Of a stretch of 64,000 nt of DNA, positions 9,943 to 19,466 are shown piece after piece (within the stretch, counting starts at the first letter, position 1; the number at the start of each line of letters is the position of its first letter). The translations under genes and the position numbers were made by a program. This DNA is from Bacteroidaceae bacterium. GTDB lineage: Bacteria > Bacteroidota > Bacteroidia > Bacteroidales > Bacteroidaceae. The stretch spans positions 43,175 to 107,174 of the forward strand of contig JAFWPH010000006.1 of the NCBI GenBank assembly GCA_017509605.1. Direction: 5' to 3'. Under the pieces are notes generated by a model. The model was not told where the DNA came from, did no database searches, and saw nothing but the letters and a program-made list of their open reading frames with translations.

Positions 9943-11966
9943 TACTCGATATAATTAAAAACAACACTTTCAAGGGTGCGCTCATTGCCGTATCCTTGGG
10001 GCTGGGTCTCGCCAGTTGTTCAGAGAAAATCGACGAGTCTGACCTCTACACGTTCACCGGTGAGATGATGGTGGACCACTTCGAGAACAATCCTGAGACC
10101 TTCAGCAGTTACCTCGAGGTTCTTGGCCAGGTTCATCCCAGCAAACGTTCGAAATCCACAATGAAGGAACTTTTGGACGCTCGCGGTCACTACACCTGTT
10201 TCGCTCCGACCAACAAGGCCATCGACGAATACCTGGACTCGATGCTGACCATAGGAAAGGTGTCGAGCAAGGATTTATCCCAGTTGCCTGACTCTGTGGC
10301 AGAGGACATCGTGTTCAACTCCATCATCGACAACAACATCGAAGAGGCATACGCCAGCACCGACTTCCAGCCAGGTGCCCTTCAGCGCACGAACATGAAC
10401 GGTCGTTATGTGGATATCAGTTACAGCAACGACAGTGTAACAGGTGTCAGCCTCATCTACGTGAACACCAACTCCTTGATTATCGACAAGGACATCGAGG
10501 TGGAGAACGGCTACATCCACACCATCGACAAGGTGCTATCCCCATCTACCGCCACCATCGCCGACTTGGTGGAGAACACGCCCAACACCCAGATTTTCGG
10601 TATGCTTCTGAAAGCCACTGGTTGGGATGAGAAACTCTTGGGTTATAAAGATGAGGAATACGAAGAAGGCGACTATGCTGGTACAGCTGCCAACGACGGT
10701 CGTTTCTCGGGCTATTATCCTGAGACCCGCAACACAGGCTACACCATTTATGTGGAAACAGACTCTATCTTCAACATGTACGGCATCACCGACATTGAAT
10801 CGTTGAAGAAATACTTGCAGGACAATGGTTATTACAGCGACGCCAACTTCGACGACGACTACTCCAATGAAGACAACGCCGTGAACCAGTTCGTTTCCTA
10901 CCACCTGCTCCCCGAGCAGTTGACATGGAACCGCATGGTCATCTTCTCGAACGAGAAAGGCTTCTTCAACGGTACTCCTAACGACGGAACCCAATTCCAG
11001 ACCAACGTGTGGGAATACTACGAAACCATGGGCAAGCAGCGCCGCAGTCTGAAAGTGACAGGTATCCGCGGTGGTAAGCGCCTGAACCGTTGCTCTGTCT
11101 ATAACCAGATCAGCTACCGCGAGATTGGCGCCGACCCAGAGGGTATCAAGATCAACCAGACCAACGGCAAATACAAGAACTCAGCGATGAACGGTTACTA
11201 CTACACCATCGAAGACCTTCTGCTTTGGAGCGACGTAGTGGCCTACAAGGTGCTGAACGAGCGTATGCGCTACGACATCTGCTCTCTGCTGCCAAAGATG
11301 ATCACCAACAACTGCCGATACAACAAGTCGAACAACTGGTTCTTCACCAAAGACTATTTCGACAACATCATCAACGTAACGGACGAGACCTCTCTGGTGT
11401 ACCTGCCCAACCAGAACTATGAAGGCGGTGCCAGTGCCGGCGGTGGTTCATGGACAAACTACCAGACAGACGAATTCAACATCGGCGGTATTTATGACTT
11501 CACAATGAAGTTGCCTCCCGTGCCTTACACAGGAACATACGAAATCCGCTATGGTGTGAATGCCAACGGCAACCGTGGAATGGCACAGATATACATTGGT
11601 ACCAATCCCAACAACCTCCCTGCCGTGGGTATTCCTATCGACCTTCGTCTGACCGGAACCTCTTTCGGCTGGGTGAGCGACACAGAGCTTGACGCCGACG
11701 GTATTGAGGAAAACGACAAGGCCATGCGCAACAACGACTACATGAAGGGTCCCAACTACTTCTACCCAGGCGACGGTCAGGCCGGACGTGTGAGCAGCAT
11801 CTGTCTGCGCCGCATCATCTATCGTGGCCAGCTGGAAGCCGGCAAGACCTACTACGTAAGGTTCAAGTCAGTACTTGAGTCGAAGAGCACCGAGTTCTTC
11901 TATGACTATCTTGAGTTTGTACCCCGCTCAGTCTATAACGGCGACGTGGCAGAAGACAAGTGGTAA
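9939..11966 (+). CDS. FAS1-domain surface lipoprotein with C-terminal beta-sandwich-like domain
   Basis: 675 residues. Lipobox GLASC (Cys27), then SEKIDESD. Two FAS1-like modules (about 38-205 and 208-420) show 'YTCFAPTNKAIDEYL', 'NGYIHTIDKVLSPS' and 'GYTIYVETDSIF'. The last 180 residues differ: 'TGTYEIRYGVNANG', 'MAQIYIGTN' and 'YYVRFKSVLESKSTEFFYDYLEFVP' suggest a beta-sandwich with carbohydrate-binding-module character, a guess from pattern only. Translation is probably coupled to the preceding SusD gene. The combination suggests an accessory surface-binding protein for the SusCD pair, comparable in position to SusE/SusF proteins but not in sequence. Confidence 0.85.
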   Translation: MILDIIKNNTFKGALIAVSLGLGLASCSEKIDESDLYTFTGEMMVDHFENNPETFSSYLEVLGQVHPSKRSKSTMKELLDARGHYTCFAPTNKAIDEYLDSMLTIGKVSSKDLSQLPDSVAEDIVFNSIIDNNIEEAYASTDFQPGALQRTNMNGRYVDISYSNDSVTGVSLIYVNTNSLIIDKDIEVENGYIHTIDKVLSPSTATIADLVENTPNTQIFGMLLKATGWDEKLLGYKDEEYEEGDYAGTAANDGRFSGYYPETRNTGYTIYVETDSIFNMYGITDIESLKKYLQDNGYYSDANFDDDYSNEDNAVNQFVSYHLLPEQLTWNRMVIFSNEKGFFNGTPNDGTQFQTNVWEYYETMGKQRRSLKVTGIRGGKRLNRCSVYNQISYREIGADPEGIKINQTNGKYKNSAMNGYYYTIEDLLLWSDVVAYKVLNERMRYDICSLLPKMITNNCRYNKSNNWFFTKDYFDNIINVTDETSLVYLPNQNYEGGASAGGGSWTNYQTDEFNIGGIYDFTMKLPPVPYTGTYEIRYGVNANGNRGMAQIYIGTNPNNLPAVGIPIDLRLTGTSFGWVSDTELDADGIEENDKAMRNNDYMKGPNYFYPGDGQAGRVSSICLRRIIYRGQLEAGKTYYVRFKSVLESKSTEFFYDYLEFVPRSVYNGDVAEDKW

Positions 11967-12001
11967 TTAAAGACAATCAACCGATATAATTATAGGAAAA
12001 T

Positions 12002-13783
12002 ATGAACAGAAACTATCATAAATGGTTAGGTGGAACCTTGATGGCGATGGCATCATTCGCGTTCCTCGCCTCATGTTCCGACGACCATTTCGACATAGAC
12101 CCTGGAGTATCAAGCCGTCAAACCCTGTGGGAGAGCATCAAGTCGAGATCCGAACTCTCTCAGTATGCCGACATTCTGAGCAGAACCAAATACTCCAAGA
12201 ATGAGAAAACAAAAACGTCTCAGACCTACGCCGATTTGCTGAACCACGACCAGACCTTTACCATCTGGGCTCCGAAGGACGGCACATTCGACTACGACTA
12301 CTACAGCAACCTGCTGAACACAGGCAAGGCTGAAGACTCATACAAGGTTGAGAAAGAGCTGCTCCGCAACAGCATGACTCGTTTCAGCCATGTGATGACC
12401 GGCAACGACAAATTGGAACTTGACTTGTTCAACAGCAAAACAGCGGTCTTCGATTGTGGGCAAGGTATCATCAAGAACCAGAAGATTGTGACCCCCAACA
12501 TCGGTGCCTCCAATGGTGTGCTGCATATCACAGAGGGTGCGGTGGAATACCAGCCCAATGTGTATGAGTTTATCGCCTCCCGCAGCGACCTCGATTCTCT
12601 GAACACATACATCAAAGCCTACGAGAAGTTCGAATTCAATGAGTCTCAAAGTACTCAGGGACCGACAGTGAACGGCCAAATCACATGGGTAGATTCAGTG
12701 ACCTTCTTGTCGAACGATTATCTTTACGGAACACTTCATGCATTCTTGAATCGTGAGGACAGTCTCTACGCCATGATCATGCCCACCAACAAGGCTTGGT
12801 CGGAGGCTCTGGAGAGAACACAAAAATTCTACAAGTATAAGAGCCAATACGTGCAGACTATCGTACGCGTGGATGCCGACGGCAACGAAAGCACCTCATC
12901 AGTGACCACCGCCTTGTCGGATTTGGAACGCGACTCGATGACCAACCTCTATTCCAAGAATGCCATTATCGGTGACTTTGTGTTCAACGCCCGCTACCAG
13001 CACGGCTATTCTTATAAGGACTTCAACAAGGCAGGCGCCTGCGACTCGCTGATTAACACCATCAACAGGGTGTTCTACGACCCCGTGAACGCCTCCCTGT
13101 TCGACGGGCAGGAGCCCATCGAGGTCAGCAACGGCTATGTTTACGTGGTGGACAACTTCAACCTCAAAGTCGAGGACGGTTGGGGTGAGCCGATGGAGAA
13201 CCAAGCCGAGGAATTCAGATACATAGACAGTTACACGGGTTGTACTCCAACCTCGCTGAATCTCAAACAGCGTTTCCGCGTTGAGGATGAAAATGATCCA
13301 GAGATCATGGTTGACAGTATTGTTGAGGTTAAACTGCTCCGCACCGTCCAGACTTCCTCCGCCGCCAACCCGTCGATCACTTTCAAGCTGCCGGAGACCA
13401 TGTCGTGCAAGTACGACATCTATGTTCTGATGGCCTACAACACAGAAGCCAACCTTCCCAACAAGTTCAGGGCACAGATCTCTTACCACACAGCCGATGA
13501 GAGCAGGTCGTCGATGGAAAACACGAACTTGACTGTTCCCGAGGGCATGGCAGGTGAAGGACGCGACTTTGAGAACCGTCCTCCACGTATAGAGAACGGA
13601 CAGTTGGTGTATGTTGACAGCATCTTAGTGGCTAAGGACTTCGAGTTCCCCGTCTGCTACAAAGGCCTGAGCGACGCTTACGCCACGCTCCGTCTGAACA
13701 GTTATGTGACATCACGTCAGACCAGCCAGTACAGCCGTGAGATGTGGATAGACCAGATTGTTCTGAAAGCAAAGGAAGAATAA
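12002..13783 (+). CDS. FAS1-domain surface lipoprotein (third)
   Basis: 593 residues. Lipobox FLASC (Cys25) followed by SDDHFD, a close fit to the acidic export signal for surface lipoproteins. Two FAS1-like modules: residues about 35-195 ('FTIWAPKDGTFDYDYY', 'GVLHITEGAVEYQPNVYEFI') and about 197-395 ('YAMIMPTNKAWSEAL', 'NGYVYVVDNFNLK'). A C-terminal domain (about 445-593) with 'KYDIYVLMAYNTEANLPNK' and 'MWIDQIVLKAKEE' parallels the end of the preceding lipoprotein. The organisation of the two proteins suggests an old duplication followed by strong divergence. It lies between the two SusCD pairs and could serve either. Confidence 0.83.
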   Translation: MNRNYHKWLGGTLMAMASFAFLASCSDDHFDIDPGVSSRQTLWESIKSRSELSQYADILSRTKYSKNEKTKTSQTYADLLNHDQTFTIWAPKDGTFDYDYYSNLLNTGKAEDSYKVEKELLRNSMTRFSHVMTGNDKLELDLFNSKTAVFDCGQGIIKNQKIVTPNIGASNGVLHITEGAVEYQPNVYEFIASRSDLDSLNTYIKAYEKFEFNESQSTQGPTVNGQITWVDSVTFLSNDYLYGTLHAFLNREDSLYAMIMPTNKAWSEALERTQKFYKYKSQYVQTIVRVDADGNESTSSVTTALSDLERDSMTNLYSKNAIIGDFVFNARYQHGYSYKDFNKAGACDSLINTINRVFYDPVNASLFDGQEPIEVSNGYVYVVDNFNLKVEDGWGEPMENQAEEFRYIDSYTGCTPTSLNLKQRFRVEDENDPEIMVDSIVEVKLLRTVQTSSAANPSITFKLPETMSCKYDIYVLMAYNTEANLPNKFRAQISYHTADESRSSMENTNLTVPEGMAGEGRDFENRPPRIENGQLVYVDSILVAKDFEFPVCYKGLSDAYATLRLNSYVTSRQTSQYSREMWIDQIVLKAKEE

Positions 13784-13815
13784 CGTTCTTGATAACACTT
13801 TAACAGCGATATACA

Positions 13816-16800
13816 ATGAAAAAGAATATATTTATGAATATCCAGCAGTGCATTCTCAGGTTCGGTATAGGTCTGATGATGTTGTCAGGAGCGACCGTCA
13901 TGATGGCTCAGGACTATGACGACGATGAATCCTCTGCTACCACTGAGAACGAGGACAGCATAGCGCTTGCCAAGCGCCGCGCTGCCAAGAAGAAGGTAGA
14001 GCCTACCTACGAGATGAAGTCTGTGAGCGGTTATGTGGTTGACGCAGCCACCAAACAGCCCATAGACGGTGCCAGGGTGCAGGCCTACAACAACAACCGC
14101 TACTCCGTCATGACCGACGAGACAGGACACTACACCATTCAAGTTCCCGTGTTCGTGACCTCACTTTATGTGACAGTTCCAGAATATAATGATGTTCAAG
14201 TGCCCACCCTCGAAGGTACAGCTCCTACAGCCAATCTTTACAGCAGCCGCCTGAACGGCTACTACAAGAAGACCACTGGCATTACCTCAGAGCGCACAGC
14301 CACTGTTGACCTCTCGAGCGCTGTTTCCGTTGACAACGAGATAGAGAACCAACTTGCGGCCGACATCCACACCATCAACCGCAGCGGTATCAAAGGACAA
14401 GGTGTAGCCATGTTTATCCGAGGTTTGAACTCCTTGAACATCAATGCCCAGCCATTGGTGATTCTGGATGGTATCTTCATGGACTTGCAAACCGACCGCT
14501 CCTCCATCCACGACGGTTTCTTCAACAACATCCTATCCGGCATCGACCCCGAGGACATCGAGAGCGTTCAGGTGCTGAAGAACGCCACCGCCCTTTATGG
14601 TACTCGTGGTGGCAACGGTGTAGTGATTATCAACACGAAGCGTGGCAAGAGCATGGCCACCCGCATCAATGTGTCGGTTTATGGTGGTTTCGAGACAACC
14701 CCCAGCACAACCAAGATGATGAACGGCAACCAGTATAAGAACTATGTGAGCGAACTGATCGGTACGACAGAGGAAGGTATGGAACACAGTACAGCAGCGT
14801 ACTCCATCCCATTCCTCAACGACAATCCCGATTACTACTGGTACCCCATGTACCATAATAACACAGACTGGTCAGAGGATCTCTACCACACTGCATTCAC
14901 CCACAATTACAAAGTGAATGTTCAAGGAGGTGATGACATCGCCATGTACAACCTGTCGTTAGGTTACTCCAATGCCCAATCGACAGCCAAGGAGAATGGT
15001 TTCGACCGCCTGAACATCCGTTTCAACACCGACATCAAACTGGTGAAGAACCTCAGCACCAAACTTGACGTTGCCTATAGCCGCATGACCTATAACCTGC
15101 GCGATAACGGATGGGCAGAGAATTACAATTCAAGCACCATCACCTCTCCCAATGTCCTGGGTTTGATTCAGGCGCCATTCCTCAGCAAGTACGGCTACTA
15201 TACTGGCGAAGACGGCAAACTCCACCAGTCGAGCGTTTACGCAGGCAAGACCATCGACGACAACTATCCCTTTGGCTTCGCTTCCGCTTACGGCACCAAC
15301 ACGGCTCTTGCCAATCCATACTGGATTCTCGAAAATGGTGACGGTGACAACAAGAACACCCAGGAGGTAACCCAGTTCAACTTGAACGTGATGCCCAAGT
15401 GGGAAATCAACAGATACTTGACGCTGACCAACCGCTTCGCTTATCAGTTGAACCGCCACAACGAGAAGAGTTATATTCCAAAGGCCGGTACTCCAGTCTA
15501 TGCATTGGAAGGTCTTGGTGATGTGACCAGCCGTTCTCGCAGCCTTTTCGGTAAGGAGACTTCTCTTTATGAGGACCTTCGCCTCGAATGGAAGAGACGC
15601 TTCGGCGCTCACGACTTCGATGTGTTCGGTGGTTTCCGCTTCACCTCGAACTCCTTCAGCGACAGTTACACGACAGAGTACAACTCAGGTAACGACAAGA
15701 TGCCCGACTCGGGTAACGAGTTCCGTGAGCTGGATGGTAGCGATGATGAGTGGCGAAATATCGCCTACTATGTTCAAGGCGCTTACAACTACATGGAGAA
15801 ATACTATGTAGAAGCCACATTGACTGCCGAGACTTCTTCCCGCTTCGGTCTGGAAACCGACGGCGGCATGAAACTCGCAGGTGTGAACTGGGGTATTTTC
15901 CCATCTGTACAATTAGGTTGGGTCATCACCAACGAGCCATGGATGAAGACCAACAACTTGGTGAACTACCTGAAGTTGACAGCAGGTTACGACATCAGCG
16001 GTAATGACAATATCGGTTACTCACTGAGCCGCACCTACTTCCAGGCCACTCCGTTCATGCACAACGCCATCGCCCTGAAATTGACGAACATTGAGAACCC
16101 GAAAATCCAATGGGAAAGCACCCAAAGGTTCAACATCGGACTTCAAGGGTCGTTCTTCAAGGACAGAGTTCAGGCTGGTGCAGAAGTGTATTTCAGCACA
16201 ACCAGCAACCTGTTGACTCTGAAATCGCTTAACTACATGGCAGGTCTTGGTGAGTACTGGACCAACGACGGCAAACTCCGTAACTCAGGTGTAGAGGCTC
16301 ACGCCAACATCGTCCTCCTGAACACCAAGAACTTCACTTGGCAGATTGGTGCTTCTATGGGTCACTACAAGAACAAGATTGTTGACCTTCCCGAGAACAG
16401 TTACACCACCAAGATTTATGGTGGCGAGATATTGACGAGCAAGGACAACCCCGCAGGTTTGTTCTACGGTTTCAAGACCGCAGGTGTGTTCGCTACAGAC
16501 CAAGAGGCCTCAACTGCTTACAACGGCAATGATTACCTGAAGTATCCGACCGGCATCGAGTTGAAGCCCTACAACAACTTCAGCGCTGGTGATGTTCATT
16601 TTGTGGACCTCGACGGCAACGGTGTCATCAACGACAATGACAAGACCGTCATCGGTGACCCCAATCCCGACATCTTCGGTTCAGTCTATACTAACTTCAC
16701 CTACAAGAAGTGGAGTCTTGACTTCAACTTCAAGTACTCAGTGGGCAATGACGTTTACAACTACCAGCGCTCACAACTTGAGGGAGTGAACAACTTCTAC

Positions 16801-17163
16801 AACCAGACGACAGCCGCCGTGAACCGCTGGACCTGCGAAGGACAGCGCACCGACATCCCCCGGGCCTGCACCACCACCAGTGAGGCATGGGTGAACAACG
16901 AGCGTTTCTCCGACCGTTGGATAGAAGACGGTGGATACTTCAAACTTAAGAAGGTTCGCCTGTCGTACCAGACTCCACTCAACCTGAGCTGGATGCAGGG
17001 TATCACCGTCTGGGCCGAGGCCAACAACCTGTTCACCCTGACGAAGTACACAGGCTCCGATCCCGAGTTCTCCTGCGGCAACAGCGTGCTCTACCAGGGC
17101 ATCGACGCCGGCTTGCTCCCCTCGAACCGCAATTTCAACATCGGTGTGAGAATCAACTTGTAA
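13816..17163 (+). CDS. SusC-family TonB-dependent outer-membrane transporter (second)
   Basis: 1115 residues. Signal peptide to about residue 31 (GATVMMAQ), then an acidic stretch (DYDDDESSATTENEDS) not seen in the first SusC. Next comes a carboxypeptidase-regulatory-like domain (about 67-150, VSGYVVDAATKQPIDGARV), a plug with MFIRGLNSLNINAQPLVILDG and ALYGTRGGNGVVIINTKRG, and a barrel ending FNIGVRINL. It is clearly not a recent copy of the first SusC, since the plugs differ throughout, so the two pairs may import different ligands. Its partner SusD follows after 34 bp. Confidence 0.95.
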   Translation: MKKNIFMNIQQCILRFGIGLMMLSGATVMMAQDYDDDESSATTENEDSIALAKRRAAKKKVEPTYEMKSVSGYVVDAATKQPIDGARVQAYNNNRYSVMTDETGHYTIQVPVFVTSLYVTVPEYNDVQVPTLEGTAPTANLYSSRLNGYYKKTTGITSERTATVDLSSAVSVDNEIENQLAADIHTINRSGIKGQGVAMFIRGLNSLNINAQPLVILDGIFMDLQTDRSSIHDGFFNNILSGIDPEDIESVQVLKNATALYGTRGGNGVVIINTKRGKSMATRINVSVYGGFETTPSTTKMMNGNQYKNYVSELIGTTEEGMEHSTAAYSIPFLNDNPDYYWYPMYHNNTDWSEDLYHTAFTHNYKVNVQGGDDIAMYNLSLGYSNAQSTAKENGFDRLNIRFNTDIKLVKNLSTKLDVAYSRMTYNLRDNGWAENYNSSTITSPNVLGLIQAPFLSKYGYYTGEDGKLHQSSVYAGKTIDDNYPFGFASAYGTNTALANPYWILENGDGDNKNTQEVTQFNLNVMPKWEINRYLTLTNRFAYQLNRHNEKSYIPKAGTPVYALEGLGDVTSRSRSLFGKETSLYEDLRLEWKRRFGAHDFDVFGGFRFTSNSFSDSYTTEYNSGNDKMPDSGNEFRELDGSDDEWRNIAYYVQGAYNYMEKYYVEATLTAETSSRFGLETDGGMKLAGVNWGIFPSVQLGWVITNEPWMKTNNLVNYLKLTAGYDISGNDNIGYSLSRTYFQATPFMHNAIALKLTNIENPKIQWESTQRFNIGLQGSFFKDRVQAGAEVYFSTTSNLLTLKSLNYMAGLGEYWTNDGKLRNSGVEAHANIVLLNTKNFTWQIGASMGHYKNKIVDLPENSYTTKIYGGEILTSKDNPAGLFYGFKTAGVFATDQEASTAYNGNDYLKYPTGIELKPYNNFSAGDVHFVDLDGNGVINDNDKTVIGDPNPDIFGSVYTNFTYKKWSLDFNFKYSVGNDVYNYQRSQLEGVNNFYNQTTAAVNRWTCEGQRTDIPRACTTTSEAWVNNERFSDRWIEDGGYFKLKKVRLSYQTPLNLSWMQGITVWAEANNLFTLTKYTGSDPEFSCGNSVLYQGIDAGLLPSNRNFNIGVRINL

Positions 17164-17197
17164 TCATTCATCCATACAATCAAGAAAGACGTATAAT

Positions 17198-19231
17198 ATG
17201 AAAAAGATATCAATTATAGGTTTACTGTCCATGTCGCTTGTAGCCGGTCTGACGACCACTTCCTGCGAGGACATGATGACCATCGACACCGACCTGAACA
17301 ACTACACTTCAGCCAACGACACACTGTACTCCTACTGGGGTATCCTGAAATGCGTTCAGGACGTGGCTGAGCGTCAGGTGATTCTCGGTGAGCTTCGCGG
17401 TGACCTTGTGAGCACCACCGAAAACGTGACCGACACGCTCTTCGCCATCGCCAACTTCAACAACCCCAAGGACGGTTCGTGCAGCATGCTGAAGGTAAGC
17501 GACTACTACAACGTCATCAACAACTGCAACCTGTACATCGCCAATGCCGACACTTCTTTAGTGAAGAGCAACAAGAAGTACATGATTCCTGAGTATGCCC
17601 AGGTTCAGTCCATCCGTGCCTGGACATATCTTCAGTTGGTGAAGAACTACGGCGAGGTGCCTTTCATTACAGAGCCCATCAACTCTCTTGATGTCATCGA
17701 CAACTTTGACTACCATAACAACCTGGTCAATAAGGACAATCTGCTGGATAAGTTCCTCGACCTGGGTTTAGACAAGTTTGTTGATACTGAATACCCGCAC
17801 TATCAAAGCTACAACAGCGGTAGCAGTGTGGAAGCAGCTCTGTGTTATATTCCAGTCCGCCTGGTACTCGGTGACATGTACCTACTCCGCGGTGCCAGCA
17901 AAGAGGACTACAGGGCAGCAGCGCAGTACTACTACGACTACCTGAAGAACAATACGGGTAACGTGACTCGTCAGTATGTACAATGGAAAACCTCACGCGT
18001 AACCGCTTCGGGTTATACATCAGAAGGCCAAGGCCAATGGGGTAGTTGGGGAAGTGTTTATTCCACCGCCAACCGTGCTACAACCAATGATGTCATCACC
18101 TCTATTCCATCAGCCTCCAACCAGCAGTATGGCACGATGCTGATGCGTGTTGCCGACATTTATGGTTTCACTCCATCTTCGAGCCAGACCACCAACGTCA
18201 GCGAGAATGATGAGGGCAATGAAGAGGTGACTTCCTCTGGTGCTATCAGCGTGGCTTTGAACTTAAAGCCTCAGACCACGCCTTCACCAGCCTACACCAC
18301 ACTGAACCGAGTGCAGAACTATGTCTTCTACGACCTGAGCACCTCTACTCCCCGTCGTACCGACTATCCTGTAGGCGATGCCCGCTATGAGTATTCAGTG
18401 TTTGAAACGACTTATGAAGGTGATCCATACGTTTATTGCGCCAAAGCCTCACGTTTAGGACAGTTCTACTACACCATCCCTATCTACCGCAAGAGTCTGA
18501 TCTGGCTGCGTCTGGCCGAGGCCATCAACCGCGCCGGATTCCCCCAGTACGCCTTCGGTATCTTGAAGGACGGTCTGTGCGAGGACAACATGCCCCAGAT
18601 GGACACTCGTCGTGAAATCAAACTGCGCATGACTGAGGAAGGCGACACCGTCTTCACTGAGGATGGCTCGACAATCAACGACACGATCTACGTTCGTTAT
18701 GTAAGAACCAACTCCCGTGGTGCCCTCTACTATGTAGATAGCCTTGAGGTACAGAATTTCTTCCTGCCTTTCACAGAGACCGTTTGGCAGAACAACTTTG
18801 GTATCCATGCCCGTGGTTGTGGTTATGGCACTTGGAACAGTGTCGATTACATCACCACGAACCTCACTGGTTTCAACGACTCCACCAACTACACCTACGA
18901 CCGCATGCTTGCAGAACAGGGAGTGGATGTAACCACCGCTTCCGAGGCTGAAATCATCAATGCAGTGGAGAACGTCATCGTTGACGAGTTAGCCCTTGAG
19001 ACCGCGTTCGAAGGCAACCGTTTCACTGACCTGGTGAGAATCGCTGAACACAAGAACGCATCTGGTTTCAAAGGCACAGACTGGCTGGCAGGCAAGGTAG
19101 CCGACCGTGAGCTGTACTACAATCCGCTCACCCTGGAATCCAGTGGCGAACGCAACAGCGAACTCTACAACAAGTTGCTCGACCCGTCGAACTGGTACTT
19201 CACACTACCAGCATGGAGGACCAACAAGTAA
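17198..19231 (+). CDS. SusD-family substrate-binding surface lipoprotein (second)
   Basis: 677 residues, long for SusD. Lipobox TTTSC (Cys23), then EDMMTIDTD. The family pattern is visible in 'YYNVINNCNLYIANAD', 'VQSIRAWTYLQLVKNYGEVPFI', 'IWLRLAEAINRAGFPQYAF' and the near C-terminal 'LALETAFEGNRFTDLVRIAEHKN'. An insertion of about 60-80 residues around 280-350 (Ser/Thr/Asn/Glu-rich) accounts for the length. It is the lid protein of the second pair and the last gene of the unit, which ends in a strong hairpin terminator. Confidence 0.93.
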   Translation: MKKISIIGLLSMSLVAGLTTTSCEDMMTIDTDLNNYTSANDTLYSYWGILKCVQDVAERQVILGELRGDLVSTTENVTDTLFAIANFNNPKDGSCSMLKVSDYYNVINNCNLYIANADTSLVKSNKKYMIPEYAQVQSIRAWTYLQLVKNYGEVPFITEPINSLDVIDNFDYHNNLVNKDNLLDKFLDLGLDKFVDTEYPHYQSYNSGSSVEAALCYIPVRLVLGDMYLLRGASKEDYRAAAQYYYDYLKNNTGNVTRQYVQWKTSRVTASGYTSEGQGQWGSWGSVYSTANRATTNDVITSIPSASNQQYGTMLMRVADIYGFTPSSSQTTNVSENDEGNEEVTSSGAISVALNLKPQTTPSPAYTTLNRVQNYVFYDLSTSTPRRTDYPVGDARYEYSVFETTYEGDPYVYCAKASRLGQFYYTIPIYRKSLIWLRLAEAINRAGFPQYAFGILKDGLCEDNMPQMDTRREIKLRMTEEGDTVFTEDGSTINDTIYVRYVRTNSRGALYYVDSLEVQNFFLPFTETVWQNNFGIHARGCGYGTWNSVDYITTNLTGFNDSTNYTYDRMLAEQGVDVTTASEAEIINAVENVIVDELALETAFEGNRFTDLVRIAEHKNASGFKGTDWLAGKVADRELYYNPLTLESSGERNSELYNKLLDPSNWYFTLPAWRTNK

Positions 19232-19261
19232 GGGATCAAAAGTAAGAAATCCTCTTTATAA

Positions 19262-19300
19262 AAAATCCCGTCAGCCTATTTGTGGTTGACGGGATTTTTT
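19262..19300 (+). terminator. Terminator of the FAS1/SusCD unit
   Basis: Perfect 12-bp stem AAAATCCCGTCA (19262-19273) with TGACGGGATTTT (19287-19298), 13-nt loop, and a run of T. It lies 30 bp past the second susD stop. Confidence 0.9.
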
Positions 19301-19405
19301 GTGCATTTATCTAAGAAATAGGACTTGGAGCAGTAAAAATGCTACGAAAAATGACTTGAAAACACTTAATAAAGCATGTTTTTGTAAAAAATATCGATAA
19401 AAATG

Positions 19406-19434
19406 TTTTGAATTTAAAAAAAATTATAATTTTG
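19406..19434 (+). promoter_or_regulatory. Probable promoter of the OmpA-family gene
   Basis: TAATTTTG at 19427-19434 matches the -7 TAnnTTTG element about 30 bp before the start codon. The only nearby -33 candidate, TTTTG at 19406-19410, leaves a short 16-bp spacer, so only the -7 half is well supported. Confidence 0.5.
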
Positions 19435-19466
19435 CAGTCGATTAACACCAAATTAAAACAGGTTTT

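Noticed and set aside
13816..19231. Recent duplication of the first SusCD pair
   Set aside because: The two SusC and two SusD proteins differ throughout, including in plug and lid motifs and length, so any duplication is ancient.
19381..19384. TTTG as -33 box for the OmpA-family promoter
   Set aside because: It is more than 40 bp from the -7 box, far outside the 19-22 bp range.
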